DNA of 64,000 nt, from contig JBKAGT010000005.1 in NCBI GenBank assembly GCA_046290495.1, forward strand, positions 1-64,000, read 5' to 3'. Numbering within the stretch: the stretch's first letter is position 1; each line of letters begins with the position of its first letter. This document shows positions 63,767-64,000 of the stretch, piece after piece. The position numbers and the translations under genes were made by a program. The notes under the pieces were generated by a model, which was not told where the DNA came from, made no database searches, and was given only the letters and a program-made list of their open reading frames with translations. The stretch is from PGYR01 sp046290495. Its GTDB lineage: Bacteria > Bacteroidota > Ignavibacteria > Kapaibacteriales > UBA2268.

Positions 63767-64000
63767 ATGAATTTGAATATCAATTTTTCCGAAAAAACCT
63801 TCGACAACAAGCCACGTGAATTTGATCAATATGATGAAATTTCCACAACAATAAGACAAGACATAATCAAGAGTTTAGTTTTAGCTAAATCTGGACATCC
63901 TGGTGGACCATTAGGTATAACAGATGTAATGTCTGTATTATACTTTGGTGGGCAAATGAAGTATGATAGTTCTAATCCAAGCTGGAATGAAAGAGACAGA
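63767..64000 (+). CDS. Transketolase, N-terminal part (cut by window end)
   Basis: The open frame starts at ATG 63,767 and runs to the window edge for 78 codons. SLVLAKSGHPGGPLGITDVM and VLYFGGQMKYDSSNPSWNERDR match the thiamine-diphosphate-binding start of transketolase. The enzyme moves two-carbon units in the pentose-phosphate pathway. Whether it is a full-length enzyme or the N-terminal half of a split one cannot be seen. It lies 8 kb from rpe, which acts in the same pathway. Confidence 0.9.
   Translation, partial: MNLNINFSEKTFDNKPREFDQYDEISTTIRQDIIKSLVLAKSGHPGGPLGITDVMSVLYFGGQMKYDSSNPSWNERDR

Noticed and set aside
1..64000. tRNA or rRNA genes
   Set aside because: No tRNA-like cloverleaf with T-loop consensus and no rRNA segment was noticed in the intergenic stretches. 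A covariance-model scan could still find one.

Overview
The window is AT-rich chromosomal DNA from a member of the Bacteroidota/Chlorobiota (FCB) group. Three signs point there: several large secreted proteins end in Por/type IX secretion (T9SS) sorting domains, an outer-membrane PorV-like protein is present, and some promoters match the Bacteroidota -7 motif TAnnTTTG. A flagellar regulatory cluster (flhF, flhG, fliA) in the same window suggests a flagellated lineage such as Ignavibacteria or Kapabacteria. That placement is inference; no rRNA or other phylogenetic marker was used.

Layout. Positions 1-15,600 form an accessory region. It opens with a broken lipoprotein start and the orphan C-terminus of a restriction-modification enzyme, followed by two small unknown genes. 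About 2,236-7,625 looks like a compact integrative element: a tyrosine recombinase, an unknown gene, an excisionase-like HTH protein, a BT4734/DUF3987 (VirE-like) primase-helicase and a small protein. A second, much more GC-rich module (9,195-11,594) carries an 84-aa protein and a TOPRIM-VapE primase/helicase. Next comes a run of small, probably envelope-associated genes ending in a KAP P-loop NTPase. Each unit in that run is preceded by a copy of one dispersed repeat (core TTGGTCTAAAAGTTCAGTG). A fifth copy, inverted, precedes an unrelated membrane-protein gene at 1.2-1.8 kb.

Positions 15.6-20.3 kb hold small secreted and TPR proteins and an M2-family dipeptidyl carboxypeptidase, separated by gene-free stretches full of mosaic dispersed repeats and REP-like palindromes. 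At 20.3-28 kb lies the classic pair of bacterial alpha-2-macroglobulin and penicillin-binding protein 1C. At 28-35.8 kb are minus-strand genes: a membrane protein, a HEAT-like protein with an EHD tandem repeat, a 1638-aa T9SS cargo, a DUF427 protein and a TauE/SafE transporter.

Positions 35.9-55.7 kb are mostly housekeeping on the plus strand: diadenylate cyclase cdaA, miaA, dacB, an orphan sugar-ABC permease, an SPFH protein and argD. A minus-strand tandem glycosyltransferase-TPR protein interrupts the run. It continues with a BNR-repeat T9SS cargo, ruvA, a degenerate HisA-like protein, nuoG-nuoH-nuoI, a Lon-like protease and rpe.

Positions 63.5-55.7 kb (minus strand) are one tightly overlapping operon: flhF, flhG, a membrane protein, fliA, an HDOD protein, a GAF/kinase-like protein, an AMIN/TPR/TM protein, a small T9SS cargo and a PorV-like protein. 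Flagellar regulation and T9SS-type surface proteins therefore appear co-transcribed. The window ends inside a transketolase N-terminal gene.
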